Below are positions 11,537 through 21,416 of a stretch of DNA of 64,000 nt, piece after piece. Origin of the DNA: Mobilicoccus pelagius NBRC 104925 (GTDB lineage: Bacteria; Actinomycetota; Actinomycetes; Actinomycetales; Dermatophilaceae); NCBI RefSeq assembly GCF_000247995.1, contig NZ_BAFE01000003.1, positions 62,001 to 126,000 on the forward strand. The letters are read 5' to 3'. The translations under genes were made by a program, and so were the position numbers. A model generated the notes under the pieces. That model saw nothing but the letters and a program-made list of their open reading frames with translations. It did not search any database and was not told where the DNA came from. Each line of letters starts with the position of its first letter. Position 1 is the first letter of the stretch.

Positions 11537-12651
11537 GACGACCCGTCGACGAGCGCGGCCATGCGGGCCGCCTCGTCGGCGTCCACGGCGGAGGAGACGA
11601 CCGGGTCGAGGTCGCCGTCGAGCACCCCGTCGAGGTTGTAGGCCTTGAACCCCGTGCGGTGGTCGGCGATGCGGTTCTCGGGGAAGTTGTACGTGCGGAT
11701 GCGCTCGCTGCGGTCGAGCGTGCGCACCTGGCTGCGACGGGCGGCGCTCGCCTCGGCCTCGGCCGCGTCGCGTTGCGCCTGGAGGAGCCGGGCCCGCAGC
11801 ACGCGCAGCGCCGACTCCTTGTTCTGGAGCTGGCTCTTCTCGTTCTGGCACGACACGACGATGCCGGTGGGCAGGTGCGTGATGCGGACGGCCGAGTCGG
11901 TCGTGTTGACGCTCTGCCCGCCCGGGCCGGAGCTGCGGTAGACGTCGATGCGGAGGTCGTTCGGGCCGATCTCCACCTCGCCCTCGTCCTCGACCTCGGG
12001 GAGCACGAGGACACCCGCCGCGGACGTGTGGATCCGCCCCTGGCTCTCGGTGACGGGTACGCGCTGGACGCGGTGGACGCCCCCTTCGTACTTGAGTCGC
12101 GCCCACGGGGCCTCCCCCGGCCCCGGCGTACCCTTCGCCTTGACGGCGACCTTGACGTCCTTGTACCCGCCGAGGTCGGACTCCGTCGCGTCCATCACCT
12201 GCGCCGACCAGCCACGACGCTCGGCGTAACGGAGGTACATGCGCACGAGGTCACCGGCGAAGAGGGCCGACTCCTCGCCGCCCTCCCCCGCCTTGACCTC
12301 GAGGATGACGTCGCGGTCGTCGTCGGGGTCACGCGGCAGGAGCAGCACGCGCAGTCGTTCGGCGGCCTCCGCCCGCGCCGCCTCGAGACCGGGGACCTCC
12401 TCGGCGAACGACGCGTCGTCCGCACCCAGCTCACGTGCCGCCCCGAGATCGTCGTCGACGGCGAGGAGGGCGTGATAGGCGGCGACGACCGGCGCGAGCG
12501 CCGCGTACCGTTTGTTGATCCGCCGCACCCGCACCGGATCGGCGAGCACCTCGGGATCGGAAAGCGCCGCCTCGCAGTCCTCGTGCTCGGCGATCACCGG
12601 GCGCGCCGACGACAGCAGCGCCTCGTCGGCCTCGGACGACGCGGACATCAC
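11533..12651 (-). CDS. prfA: Peptide chain release factor 1
   Basis: Recognises UAA and UAG and triggers peptidyl-tRNA hydrolysis. It has 372 residues. The stop-codon recognition tripeptide is PVT (199-201, in [16 protein letters not shown]), of the PxT type that marks RF1, and the GGQ loop reads [16 protein letters not shown] (GGQ 244-246). It starts with two ATG codons; the first, at 12651, gives the complete family length. Downstream it is coupled to prmC. Upstream a strong hairpin separates it from rpmE, so it likely depends partly on its own promoter or on read-through. Confidence 0.97.
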   Translation of the reverse strand: MMSASSEADEALLSSARPVIAEHEDCEAALSDPEVLADPVRVRRINKRYAALAPVVAAYHALLAVDDDLGAARELGADDASFAEEVPGLEAARAEAAERLRVLLLPRDPDDDRDVILEVKAGEGGEESALFAGDLVRMYLRYAERRGWSAQVMDATESDLGGYKDVKVAVKAKGTPGPGEAPWARLKYEGGVHRVQRVPVTESQGRIHTSAAGVLVLPEVEDEGEVEIGPNDLRIDVYRSSGPGGQSVNTTDSAVRITHLPTGIVVSCQNEKSQLQNKESALRVLRARLLQAQRDAAEAEASAARRSQVRTLDRSERIRTYNFPENRIADHRTGFKAYNLDGVLDGDLDPVVSSAVDADEAARMAALVDGSS

Positions 12652-12710
12652 TCACCCACCTCCGGCCGGCACCCACGGCACGACCCTCGACGAACCCCCG
12701 GAACGACGGA

Positions 12711-12740
12711 ACGCCGACCTCCCCGAAGGGAGGTCGGCGT
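12711..12740 (-). terminator. Hairpin after rpmE
   Basis: Perfect 13-bp inverted repeat, 12711-12723 with 12728-12740, and a 4-nt loop. On the minus strand it follows the rpmE stop by about 12 bases and is followed by a weakly T-rich stretch. Confidence 0.75.
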
Positions 12741-12752
12741 TCGTGGACCGAC

Positions 12753-12968
12753 TTACTTGCCGGCCTTCTTGCCGTAGCGCTTCTCGAAGCGGGCGACGCG
12801 ACCACCGGTGTCGAGGATCTTCTGCTTGCCCGTGTAGAACGGGTGGCACTGGCTGCAGACGTCGGCGTTGATGCGGCCGCTCGTGGCGGTGCTGCGCGTG
12901 ACGAACGTGTTGCCACAGGTGCACGTCACGGTCGTCTCGACGTAGTCGGGGTGGATGTTCTTCTGCAC
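12753..12968 (-). CDS. rpmE: 50S ribosomal protein L31, zinc-binding (C+) type
   Basis: Small large-subunit protein bridging the central protuberance to the 30S head. It has 71 residues. Start is the GTG at 12966-12968, seven bases after a strong AGGAGA; longer readings upstream have no ribosome-binding site. The zinc ribbon is intact, with CTC at 16-18 and CSQC at 38-41, so this is the C+ form normally replaced by a C- paralogue under zinc limitation. The C-terminus is basic ([11 protein letters not shown]). It lies between rho and prfA, the usual actinobacterial order. Confidence 0.96.
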   Translation of the reverse strand: MQKNIHPDYVETTVTCTCGNTFVTRSTATSGRINADVCSQCHPFYTGKQKILDTGGRVARFEKRYGKKAGK

Positions 12969-13080
12969 GGTGATCTCCTGTCGCGTGTGGGTCTTCCGGG
13001 TCGCAGGGGCCACCCGCGGATCGGGTGGTCTCCGGGCCGCCCCACAGAGCGGTCGTGCGTGAACCGGGAGCCAGCGGTCA

Positions 13081-13110
13081 ATCATGCCACGACGGAGGGT
13101 GCGGGCCCAA
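13081..13110 (-). promoter_or_regulatory. Candidate rpmE promoter
   Basis: On the minus strand TTGGGC (13110-13105) and CATGAT (13086-13081) are separated by 18 bases. This would give an rpmE leader of about 105 nt. The boxes are weak matches, so this is tentative. Confidence 0.3.
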
Positions 13111-13428
13111 TCCCAGGGGGGGGGACCGGATGCGGCCGGAGCCGCATGCCGGGGCCACCGGAGTGGGTCACCGCAGCTTCGTCGTAGGGGAGAACGTGCG
13201 CGCCCGTCCCCCTATTCCGTCGAGGCCGGCTCGTACCCCTTGCGGCCTCATCCCTGGCCGCCCGCGGTGACGGGGACCGCTCGACCTTCCCGCCGGGCTC
13301 CACTGCGACCGCGGCGAACGACGACCACGACCTCCCCCTGCAGGCGAACGCCCAGGTCGGAGACGCCCCCGTGCGGGGAAGCGCGCTCGTCGATCCTCGA
13401 TCGCGACGGTCGCGGGCCCCAGGACACG

Positions 13429-13462
13429 CGTGAGGCCCCTCCGCATCGGGAGGGGCCTCACG
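13429..13462 (-). terminator. Hairpin after rho
   Basis: Perfect 14-bp inverted repeat, 13429-13442 with 13449-13462, and a 6-nt loop. It starts about 40 bases downstream of the rho stop on the minus strand. Confidence 0.75.
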
Positions 13463-13504
13463 ACGTCGGCGTGCCCGTGACGAGACGCCCGGACTCACGA
13501 CCGA

Positions 13505-15505
13505 TCAGTCGTCGTCGAGCTTGATGTTCGACGTCTGGTGCACCTGCATGAGGAACTCCGCATTGCTCTTCGTCTTCTTGAGACGGTCGATGAGCAGCTC
13601 GATGCCCTGCTGCTGGTCGAGCGCGGCGAGCACCCGGCGGAGCTTCCACATGATCTTGAGCTCGTCGGGGGCGAGGAGGATCTCCTCGCGCCGCGTACCC
13701 GAGGCGTTGACGTCGACCGCCGGGAAGATCCGACGGTTGGCGAGCTGACGGTCGAGCTTGAGCTCCATGTTTCCGGTGCCCTTGAACTCCTCGAAGATGA
13801 CCTCGTCCATCTTCGAGCCCGTCTCGACGAGCGCGGTCGCGAGGATCGTGAGCGATCCGCCGTGCTCGATGTTGCGGGCCGCGCCGAAGAACCGCTTCGG
13901 CGGGTAGAGGGCACTCGAGTCGACACCACCGGACATGATGCGACCGCTCGCCGGGGCGGCGAGGTTGTAGGCGCGGCCGAGCTTGGTGATCGAGTCGAGG
14001 AGGACGACGACGTCGTGCCCCATCTCGACGAGACGCTTGGCGCGCTCGATCGCGAGCTCGGCGACCGTCGTGTGGTCGGACGCCGGACGGTCGAACGTCG
14101 AGGAGATGACCTCGCCCTTGACCGCCCGCTGCATGTCGGTGACCTCCTCGGGCCGCTCGTCGACGAGGACGACCATGAGGTGGCATTCGGGGTTGTTCGC
14201 GCTGATCGCGTTGGCGACGGCCTGCATCACCATCGTCTTGCCGGCCTTCGCCGGGGCGACGATGAGACCACGCTGACCCTTGCCGATCGGGGCGACGAGG
14301 TCGATGATCCGCGTCGTGTAGATGTTCGGCTCGGTCTCGAGGCGCAGCCGCTGCTGCGGGTAGAGCGGGGTGAGCTTGCCGAACTCGACGCGCTTCTTCG
14401 CCTCCTCCGGCGTCATGCCGTTGACGGTGTCGAGGCGCACGAGCGCGTTGAACTTCTGACGCGCCGGCAGCTGCTCGCCGTCACGCAGCGCCCGGACCGC
14501 ACCGGTGACGGCGTCACCCTTGCGAAGCCCGTTCTTCTTCACCATGTTCATCGGCACGTAGACGTCGTTCGCACCCGGCAGGTACCCGCTCGTACGGACG
14601 AACGCGGCGTTGTCGCTCAGCTCGAGGACACCGGCGACGGGCACGAGCACGTCGTCGGAACCGACGTGCTGCTCGACGTCCTGCACATCGTCGTAGCCGC
14701 CGCCCTGGCCCCGGTTGCCCCGACGCTTGCGGTCGCGGCTGCGCTGACGGTTGCGACGGCGACGCCCGCCGCTCTCCTCGTCGCCACGGTCGTGCCGGTC
14801 ACCACGGTTGCTTCGGTCACCACGGTCGTCGTGGTCCCCACGGTCGTTGCGGTCGTTCCGGTCGCCACGGTCGTTGCGAGCGCCACGGTCGTTGCGAGCG
14901 CCACGGTCGTTCCGGTCGTTGCGGTCGCCACGGTCGTTCCGGTCGCCACCGTCATTCCGGCCGCCACGGTCGTTGCGGTCGTTCCGGTCGCCACCGTCAT
15001 TCCGGCCGCCACGGTCGTTGCGGTCGTTCCGGTCGCCACCGTCATTCCGGCCGCCACGGTCGTCGCGGTCGCCACGGTCGTCCCGGTGGGAGTCGCGCTC
15101 GTCGCGACGCTCGGAACGGTCGCGTCCCTCGGACGTGCCGGAGGCGGAGTCGTGAGGCCGGTCGGCGCTCTCGCCGCGGTTCTGCGGTGTCTGCTCCTGC
15201 TGCTCGTTACGCGCCTCGGGCGTGGTCACGCCGGTCGTGGCGCGGCGGCTGCGGCGGGCGGGGCGTTCGCTCTGCGTCGTCTCGGAGGCGCTCGGCGCGT
15301 CCGTCGTCGCCGGCGAGTGGGAGCGGGAGGCCGCCCCGCCCTGGCGTTCACGGATCGCGGTGATGAGGTCACCCTTGCGCATCTTCGCGGTGCCGGGAAT
15401 GCCGAGACCGGCCGCGACTTCCTGGAGTTCGGCGAGACGCATCGCAGTGAGGCCACGGCGCTTCGCCGGTTCGGGGGCGCCTGTGAGCTCGGTGGTGTCG
15501 GTCAC
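13505..15505 (-). CDS. rho: Transcription termination factor Rho with repetitive N-terminal insertion
   Basis: Hexameric RNA-dependent ATPase that ends transcription. It has 666 residues, against 419 in E. coli. Order: Rho_N helical domain (about 20-55, [20 protein letters not shown]), a low-complexity insertion (about 60-270), cold-shock-like RNA-binding domain (about 285-360), RecA-like ATPase with Walker A APAKAGKT (417-424), and the [14 protein letters not shown] and [10 protein letters not shown] segments. The insertion is built of Arg/Asn/Asp/Gly repeats, including a 15-residue unit present more than twice (residues 150-191). Start is the GTG at 15503-15505, with GGAAGG at the right distance. 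Long insertions here are known in high-GC actinobacterial Rho. It has its own terminator and a 286-base upstream gap. Confidence 0.97.
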   Translation of the reverse strand: MTDTTELTGAPEPAKRRGLTAMRLAELQEVAAGLGIPGTAKMRKGDLITAIRERQGGAASRSHSPATTDAPSASETTQSERPARRSRRATTGVTTPEARNEQQEQTPQNRGESADRPHDSASGTSEGRDRSERRDERDSHRDDRGDRDDRGGRNDGGDRNDRNDRGGRNDGGDRNDRNDRGGRNDGGDRNDRGDRNDRNDRGARNDRGARNDRGDRNDRNDRGDHDDRGDRSNRGDRHDRGDEESGGRRRRNRQRSRDRKRRGNRGQGGGYDDVQDVEQHVGSDDVLVPVAGVLELSDNAAFVRTSGYLPGANDVYVPMNMVKKNGLRKGDAVTGAVRALRDGEQLPARQKFNALVRLDTVNGMTPEEAKKRVEFGKLTPLYPQQRLRLETEPNIYTTRIIDLVAPIGKGQRGLIVAPAKAGKTMVMQAVANAISANNPECHLMVVLVDERPEEVTDMQRAVKGEVISSTFDRPASDHTTVAELAIERAKRLVEMGHDVVVLLDSITKLGRAYNLAAPASGRIMSGGVDSSALYPPKRFFGAARNIEHGGSLTILATALVETGSKMDEVIFEEFKGTGNMELKLDRQLANRRIFPAVDVNASGTRREEILLAPDELKIMWKLRRVLAALDQQQGIELLIDRLKKTKSNAEFLMQVHQTSNIKLDDD
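14931..15062 (-). repeat. 45-bp tandem repeat inside rho
   Basis: A perfect 45-base unit occupies 14951-14995 and 14996-15040, with partial copies on both sides. It encodes the 15-residue Arg/Gly/Asn/Asp unit beginning at residue 150 of Rho. Shorter 9-18 base variants of the same theme continue to about 14800. Confidence 0.9.
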
Positions 15506-15791
15506 GTGGGTCCTTCCCCCCGAGGCCCGTAGGGCGTTCGAGGTAGGGAGAGTCGGTACCTCCCGGCGCCCCGTGTGCCACGGCGGCGCCCGAAAGAGGT
15601 CATGGAGTCGTGAGACGGCAGTCCTCGTCGAGGCCTCGGAGGAGGCGTTCGTGGAGAGGACGGCTGGTCGACGACGGGTACTGCATCCACGGGAGCGGGG
15701 GACTTCGAGCCGGCGGGACCGGTGGAAGGGATCGAACCGATCGTTCGGGCCGAGGCCGGATCGTCGCTGATGGATCTCGACTACGTGATCG

Positions 15792-16808
15792 TCACAGATC
15801 GACCCGGCGCACAGCCGCGCGCTCCCCGAGAGACGCCCCCAATGTAGCACGCACGGCCACCACGCCCACCGATGGAACACCAGGCCGCAGACACTGCCAC
15901 GTCGTCGCACCCCCTTCGGGGGCCTGCAGGTCGGCCGCGGCGGCACGGGTCGCGAGGACGAGGACGCTCGGCCCCGCGCCGGAGATCGCCGCGGCGTGCC
16001 CCTGCTCGCGCAGGGCGTCGACGAGCGCCATCGACTCGGCGTAGGCCTCGCGGCGCTGCTCCTGGTGGAGCCAGTCGCGGGTCGCGGGAAGGAGCGAGGC
16101 GGGCTCGCTCGTGAGCGCGTGCGTGAGGAGCGCGGCACGGGCCGCGTTGAGCGCCGCGTGCGCGTGCGGGACCTGCGCGGGCAGCGCCGCGCGGGCGGTG
16201 TGCGTCGAGAGGCGGCTCGTCGGCACGAGGACGACCGGCTCGACGTCGGGGTGGGGCGTGAGGCACGTCGTGTGCACCCGCGGCCACGGCCCGGCGTGCG
16301 GTGCGACGTCGTCCTCGACCCAGGAGACCGTCATCCCACCGAAGACACTCGCGGAGGAATTGTCGGGGTGCCCCTCGAGCGCGGCGGCGACATCACCGAC
16401 GAACGCGAGGTCGAGAGGGATCTCCGTGCCGGGCTCGGCCGCGGATGCCTCGCCACGACGCAGGGCGTCGGCGAGCGCCGCGCCGGCGACGATCGCGGCC
16501 GCAGAGCTCCCCATGCCGCGCCCCATGCGGATCGTGTTGCGGCACACGAGTTCGAGACCCGCAGGCCGCTCCTCCCCGAGCGCGTCGAGGCACCGGAGGA
16601 GGGTCGCGACGACGAGGTGAGTCTCGTCCACGGGGACCCCCTGGGCGTCCTCGCCGAGGTCGACGACGAGCCCGGGCTCCTCGCGCACGATCGCGCGGTA
16701 GTCGTCGAACACCCCCAGCGCGAGTCCGATCGAGTCGAATCCCGGACCGAGGTTGGCCGAACTCGCGGGCACCCGCACGTCGACGGCCGCGCCGGGGCGC
16801 AGGCTCAC
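15792..16808 (-). CDS. thrB: Homoserine kinase
   Basis: GHMP kinase that phosphorylates L-homoserine with ATP on the way to threonine. It has 338 residues. The N-terminal VRVPASSANLGPGFDSIG and the ATP loop GRGMGSSAAAI (97-106) are diagnostic of ThrB. The GTG at 16806-16808 overlaps the hom stop as GTGA, so it is translationally coupled to hom. Threonine synthase, usually between hom and thrB in actinobacteria, is absent here, so the last threonine step must be encoded elsewhere. Confidence 0.96.
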   Translation of the reverse strand: MSLRPGAAVDVRVPASSANLGPGFDSIGLALGVFDDYRAIVREEPGLVVDLGEDAQGVPVDETHLVVATLLRCLDALGEERPAGLELVCRNTIRMGRGMGSSAAAIVAGAALADALRRGEASAAEPGTEIPLDLAFVGDVAAALEGHPDNSSASVFGGMTVSWVEDDVAPHAGPWPRVHTTCLTPHPDVEPVVLVPTSRLSTHTARAALPAQVPHAHAALNAARAALLTHALTSEPASLLPATRDWLHQEQRREAYAESMALVDALREQGHAAAISGAGPSVLVLATRAAAADLQAPEGGATTWQCLRPGVPSVGVVAVRATLGASLGERAAVRRVDL

Positions 16809-18139
16809 TCCCCCTCCACCCGCATGACCGAGGAGACGCCGACGACGACGTCGAGGTCACCGATCTCGCGCACCGTGGCTCCGAGGGCCTCGTCGGTGGC
16901 GCGGTGGGTGACGATGACGAGCTCGGCCGAGGAACGGTCGTCGGCGGCGACGGTCTGACGGACCTGCTGGATCGACACCCCGTGCCGGGAGAACGCCTCG
17001 GCGACCTGGGCGAGGACGCCCGGCCGGTCGGCGACGTCGAGGCTGAGGTAGTAGCGGGTGCGCGTCTGCCCCATCGGCAGGACGGGTAGGTCGGCGTACG
17101 CGCTCTCGGCGGGGCCGAGCCCGCCGCCGACGCGGTGCCGGGCGACCGCGACGACGTCGCCGAGTACGGCCGATGCCGTGGGGTCGCCACCGGCGCCGGG
17201 GCCGTAGAACATGAGCTCGCCGGCAGCCTCTGCCTCGACGAACACGGCGTTGAACGCCTCACGGACGCTCGCGAGCGGGTGACTCCTCGGGATCATCGCG
17301 GGGTGGACGCGGACGGAGATGCCCTGGCCACCGTCCTCGCGCTGCTGACGCTCGCAGATGGCGAGGAGCTTGACGACGCAGTCCATCTCGGCCGCGGCAC
17401 GCACGTCGGAAGCCGTGACCTCGCTGATGCCCTCGCGGTAGACGTCCGGGGCCGTCACCCGGCTGTGGAATGCGAGGGAGGCGAGGATCGCCGCCTTCGC
17501 CGCCGCGTCGAAGCCCTCGACGTCGGCCGTGGGGTCGGCCTCGGCGTACCCGAGCGCCTGCGCCTGCTCGACGGCCTCGGCGAAGCCCTGCCCCGTGGAG
17601 TCCATCTTGTCGAGGACGTAGTTCGTCGTGCCGTTGACGATGCCGAGCACCGTGCGCACGTCGTCGCCCGCGAGCGACTCGCGCAGGGGGCGCAGGAGCG
17701 GGATCGCACCGGCGACCGAGGCCTCGTAGTAGAGGTCGACGCCGTGGGCGCGGGCCGCCTCGTAGAGCCGCGGGCCGTCCTCGGCGAGGAGCGCCTTGTT
17801 CGCGGTGACGACGCTCGCGCCGTGCTCGAACGCGCGGAGGATGAGGGAACGCGCGGGCTCGATGCCGCCGATGACCTCGACGACGATGTCGGCGCGGGTG
17901 ACGAGCTCCTCGGCATCGGTCGTGAACAGCTCGTCGGGCAGACCCGTGTCCCTGCGGTCGCGGCCGAGACGTCGGACGGCCACGCCGACGACGTCGAGGG
18001 GACGACCGATGCGCGCGGCGAAGTCGTCACGCCCCTCCACGAGCAGTCGGGCGACGGAGGCGCCGACGACACCGCATCCGAGCAGTGCCACCCTCAGCGG
18101 GGTCTCCTCGCGGGCTTCGTGCTTCGCGTTCACCGACAT
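16805..18139 (-). CDS. hom: Homoserine dehydrogenase with ACT domain
   Basis: Reduces aspartate semialdehyde to homoserine with NAD(P)H. It has about 444 residues from the ATG at 18137-18139, chosen because AGGA lies seven bases upstream; a GTG nine codons earlier has a badly placed site. The N-terminal Rossmann loop is VALLGCGVVGASV, followed by VTANKALLAEDG and VNGTTNYVLDKM of the catalytic domain. The C-terminal 90 residues (YLSLDVADRPGVLAQVAEAF) form an ACT domain, consistent with feedback inhibition by threonine. It is coupled to thrB. Confidence 0.95.
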   Translation of the reverse strand: MSVNAKHEAREETPLRVALLGCGVVGASVARLLVEGRDDFAARIGRPLDVVGVAVRRLGRDRRDTGLPDELFTTDAEELVTRADIVVEVIGGIEPARSLILRAFEHGASVVTANKALLAEDGPRLYEAARAHGVDLYYEASVAGAIPLLRPLRESLAGDDVRTVLGIVNGTTNYVLDKMDSTGQGFAEAVEQAQALGYAEADPTADVEGFDAAAKAAILASLAFHSRVTAPDVYREGISEVTASDVRAAAEMDCVVKLLAICERQQREDGGQGISVRVHPAMIPRSHPLASVREAFNAVFVEAEAAGELMFYGPGAGGDPTASAVLGDVVAVARHRVGGGLGPAESAYADLPVLPMGQTRTRYYLSLDVADRPGVLAQVAEAFSRHGVSIQQVRQTVAADDRSSAELVIVTHRATDEALGATVREIGDLDVVVGVSSVMRVEGE

Positions 18140-18417
18140 TCCTTCGTCCTGGGGCTCGACAGTCACCCCTCCATCCTGCCCTGTGCCACATCGTGGATCG
18201 CGCGGAGTCCGCATCACGAAACCCGGTGTGTCGCGTCGGTCCCGCCGTCGACCAGGGTCCGGCAGGGCACCGTCGGGCGTCGGGGGACGCCGCGGCGGGC
18301 GGTCCACGGCCCTCCGCCGGAGCCGTCGGCCCTGCTCACGAGCCGCGTTCCCACGGCAACGATCGACCCGTCGTCCGCTCGTCGCCCACCCCCGCCACCC
18401 GTACGGGGACGAGGCCG

Positions 18418-19845
18418 TCAGTCGACGTCGAGCGCGAGGATGTCGTCGATCGTCTCCCGACGCACGATCGCCCGCGCCACACCGTCGCGGACGGCGACGA
18501 CCGGCGGCCGCGGCACGTGGTTGTACTGGCTCGACAGGGCCCGGCAGTAGGCGCCCGTACCCGGCACCGCGAGCAGGTCGCCAGGGCGCAGATCGGCGGG
18601 GAGGTACTCGTCCATGACGACGATGTCGCCGCTCTCGCAGTGCTTTCCGACGACGCGGGAGATCATCGGCTCACCCTCCCCCGCGCGGTTGGCCGTCGTC
18701 ACCGAGTAGTCGGCGCCGTAGAGGGCGGTGCGGGCGTTGTCGCTCATGCCGCCGTCGACCGAGACGTACGTGCGGTGCGCGCCGCCGTCGAGGGCGACCT
18801 CCTTGACCGTGCCGACCTCGTAGAGCGTGTAACCCGAGGGGCCGGCGATCGCCCGGCCCGGCTCGATCGACACGGCGGGCACGTCGAGGCCCTCGCGTTC
18901 GCACTCCCCCGCGACGATCGCCGCGAGACGCGCACCGAGCTCGCCGGTCTCGAGGGGGGTGTTCTCACTCGTGTAGGCGATACCGAAGCCGCCGCCGAGG
19001 TCGAGCTCGGGCATGTGGTGCCCGTGCTCACGCGCGACCTGCGCGTGGAGGCCGAGGAGGCGACGTGCCGCGACCTCGAAGCCCGCGGTGTCGAAGATCT
19101 GGCTGCCGATGTGGCTGTGCAGGCCACGCAGGTCGAGGGAGTCGTGGGCGAGGGTCCGCTCCACGGCCCGGGCCGCCTGCCCGCCGGTGAGGGAGAACCC
19201 GAACTTCTGGTCCTCGTGGGCCGTCGCGATGAACTCGTGCGTGTGCGCCTCGACGCCGACGGTGACGCGGAGCATCACCGGCGCGACGACGCCGAGGTCG
19301 GTGGCGATGCGGGCGACGCGGTCGATCTCGTCGAAGGAGTCCATGACGATGCGGCCGACGCCGTAGCGGAGCGCGTCCTCGATCTCGGCCGCGCTCTTGT
19401 TGTTGCCGTGCATCTCGAGGCGCTCCCCCGGGAAGCCGACGCGACGCGCGACGGCGAACTCACCCCCGGAGCAGACGTCGAGGGAGAGCCCCTCCTCCTC
19501 CACCCACCGCGCGACCTGGGTGCAGAGGAACGCCTTACCGGCGTAGTAGACGTCGAGGCTGACACCGGCGGCGGCGAATCCGGCCGCGAAGTCGTCGACG
19601 AACGCCCTCGCCCGGCGCCGGAACTCGGTCTCGTCGACGACGTAGGCGGGCGTGCCGAACTCCTCGGCGATCTCCGCCGCGGGCACCCCACCCACGACGA
19701 TCCGCCCCCCCGCGTCGCGGTGGGCCCCCTCCGGCCACAGCTGCGGCAGGAGGGCGTTGACGTCGGCCGGGTACGGCAGCCACTGCGGGGCCGCCCCGTA
19801 CCCGTCGGCGTGGAGGGCTCCGGCCTCGTGCGGACGCATCGTCAT
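18418..19845 (-). CDS. lysA: Diaminopimelate decarboxylase
   Basis: PLP enzyme of the alanine-racemase fold that decarboxylates meso-diaminopimelate to L-lysine. It has 475 residues from the ATG at 19843-19845, seven bases after GAGGAG. The PLP lysine is K104 in YYAGKAF. The SHIGSQIFD, DLGGGFGIAY and EPGRAIAGPSGY motifs bind cofactor and substrate, and GKHCESGDIV supplies the partner-chain cysteine. It precedes hom, with a 278-base gap in which I see no gene. The lysA-hom pairing is standard in actinobacteria. Confidence 0.96.
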   Translation of the reverse strand: MTMRPHEAGALHADGYGAAPQWLPYPADVNALLPQLWPEGAHRDAGGRIVVGGVPAAEIAEEFGTPAYVVDETEFRRRARAFVDDFAAGFAAAGVSLDVYYAGKAFLCTQVARWVEEEGLSLDVCSGGEFAVARRVGFPGERLEMHGNNKSAAEIEDALRYGVGRIVMDSFDEIDRVARIATDLGVVAPVMLRVTVGVEAHTHEFIATAHEDQKFGFSLTGGQAARAVERTLAHDSLDLRGLHSHIGSQIFDTAGFEVAARRLLGLHAQVAREHGHHMPELDLGGGFGIAYTSENTPLETGELGARLAAIVAGECEREGLDVPAVSIEPGRAIAGPSGYTLYEVGTVKEVALDGGAHRTYVSVDGGMSDNARTALYGADYSVTTANRAGEGEPMISRVVGKHCESGDIVVMDEYLPADLRPGDLLAVPGTGAYCRALSSQYNHVPRPPVVAVRDGVARAIVRRETIDDILALDVD

Positions 19846-20105
19846 CTCGTCTCCTCGTCGTTCCCGGCCGGGCATGTCCACCCGCGTACACGTCGTCCGG
19901 TCGGCCGCGCGCGGTCCGGGAGGGACCTCGCGGCGATCGACCGCGGACCAGCATGGCGGTGACCTGCGGGGCCGCGCCGGGGCGTCCATGTCGTGAAACC
20001 GAAGTCCGCTCGCTGGGACGACGAGTCCGCGGTGGAGACCCGCCCCGGCACACCTGTCGACACGGCGCGCAGTCCCCGCGTGGTGCGTGGGCCCCGCCGT
20101 TCCGC

Positions 20106-21416
20106 TCAGAGCGGCGTCGGGACCTCGACGTCGAGGAGGTCGAGACCCGCACGGAGGACGACGGCGGTCGCCTCCGCGAGGCGCGCCCGCGCGTCGGTCC
20201 CGCGCCGGCCCGGAGACATGGGGTGGACCGCCGCGAACTCCGTCGCGACCGCGTCGAGGTGACGGAGGAGGAGCTCCGGCGCGAGCATGAGCGCCGCCTG
20301 CCCGGCGACGCGCGGGGCATCGATGAGGAGGGCCAGGAGTGGACCGTCTCGATCGGCGTCGGACGCGGCGGCCCCGCAGCTGCCGACACGCTTCTCGACC
20401 CGGCCGGGCGCCACGTCACGGCCGGGTCGTTCCTCCACTCCTGTGCCGAACTCCACGGGGCCCCCAGGGTGCGGGAGGGTGGGGCCGGCCGGCCGCAGCG
20501 CCGTCTCGCGGGCGACTCGCGCCTCACGGACGGCACATGCGTGGGCGTGGACGAGCCGGAACGCCGGGTTCGCCTCCGTCCGCCCGCTCCACCCCACGAG
20601 GGGGACCGTCGCACCCTCGCGCGCCGGAACGCGCAGGAGGCCGACCCGCAACGCGTCCGCACCGACGAGCATCGCGGCCTCCGCGAGAGCGGCGGACCCG
20701 TCCTCCCCAGGGGCACCGGCGGCGTCGACGCCCCTCACCGGCGTGCCGATCCCGGCGGAGGCGGGCGATCCACCGGTCGCCGGTGGGTTCGTCGACTCGC
20801 GGATGAACCGGACGGGGCCGACGCGCACCTCGGCCACGGGAACCTCGATCGGGGCGGGGCGGCGAGGTGACGCCACGGCGTCGCCCTCGAGGGTGGAGCC
20901 GTCGACCCGGTCGGTGACGAGGCGGAGATCGGGGCCGTTCGCTCCGGCCTCGTCGCGCGTCACCGTCGCCCCGGCCGCGGCGAGGAGGCGGTGGAGGCTC
21001 TCGGCGAGGACGGCGGCACGGAACTCCCGGACGTCGGCGACGAGCGGGGCCCCGCCCTCCACCCGGATCCGTCTCCCGGCACAGGCGGCCGTGTGCAGCC
21101 ACCGCGGACCGTCGGCGACGATCTGCTCGACGACCCCGTGGGGTGTGGCGAGGGTGACGGTGAGGAACCCCGGCCCGGTCACGCGCGCGTCGGCCACCCC
21201 CTCGAGAGCCGTGAGCGCGCGGGCGAACTCCCCGGCGAGGACGGGCGCCGGACGTCCGGCCTCCCGCGCGAGTTCGAGGGCGACCCCCGTCGACCAGTCC
21301 CCGCCGACCTCCGCACGAGGCCGCCGCCACCGGGGGTCGACACGACGCTGCGCCGCGCCCCCACCGAGATCGGCGAGGACGCGGCGCAGCGCGTCGGTGA
21401 GTTCTGCCGGCGTCAC
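20106..21416 (-). CDS. ArgS-like protein lacking catalytic motifs (DALR domain)
   Basis: A 436-residue protein encoded directly after argS and coupled to it: its GTG (21414-21416) overlaps the argS stop as GTGA. The first 90 residues resemble the ArgS N-terminal additional domain (RVTGPGFLTVTLA), and the last 120 the DALR anticodon-binding domain (ending LRAGLDLLDVEVPTPL, compare the ArgS end LDLLGMEAPEQM). The middle aligns loosely with the ArgS core, but HVGH is replaced by VREF and the catalytic loops are lost. It is probably not an aminoacylating enzyme. DALR-domain proteins beside argS are seen in other actinobacteria; their role is unknown to me. Confidence 0.8.
   Translation of the reverse strand: MTPAELTDALRRVLADLGGGAAQRRVDPRWRRPRAEVGGDWSTGVALELAREAGRPAPVLAGEFARALTALEGVADARVTGPGFLTVTLATPHGVVEQIVADGPRWLHTAACAGRRIRVEGGAPLVADVREFRAAVLAESLHRLLAAAGATVTRDEAGANGPDLRLVTDRVDGSTLEGDAVASPRRPAPIEVPVAEVRVGPVRFIRESTNPPATGGSPASAGIGTPVRGVDAAGAPGEDGSAALAEAAMLVGADALRVGLLRVPAREGATVPLVGWSGRTEANPAFRLVHAHACAVREARVARETALRPAGPTLPHPGGPVEFGTGVEERPGRDVAPGRVEKRVGSCGAAASDADRDGPLLALLIDAPRVAGQAALMLAPELLLRHLDAVATEFAAVHPMSPGRRGTDARARLAEATAVVLRAGLDLLDVEVPTPL

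Larger units (their letters stand above)
12969..13504. other. Intergenic region between rpmE and rho
   Basis: About 530 bases with no credible gene. It holds the rpmE leader and a likely promoter (13081-13110), a run of nine G (13116-13124), and the rho terminator (13429-13462). The remaining reading frames look random, with Arg/Pro-rich translations. Confidence 0.6.

Noticed and set aside
12969-13085. N-terminal extension of rpmE (39 residues)
   Set aside because: L31 proteins begin at the MQKNIHPDY-like sequence, which has a strong ribosome-binding site at the GTG 12968.
13116-13124. Run of nine G as possible phase-variable tract
   Set aside because: It is intergenic, not within a coding start or promoter spacing that I can identify; more likely chance or sequencing-prone sequence.
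14800-15062. Repeat array resembling a CRISPR at first sight
   Set aside because: The units are contiguous, lack unique spacers, keep the reading frame and code for part of Rho.
13538-15532. 664-codon plus-strand frame with Val/Ala/Thr/Pro repeats
   Set aside because: Antisense to rho; its repeats mirror the Rho insertion, and there is no ribosome-binding site or homology.
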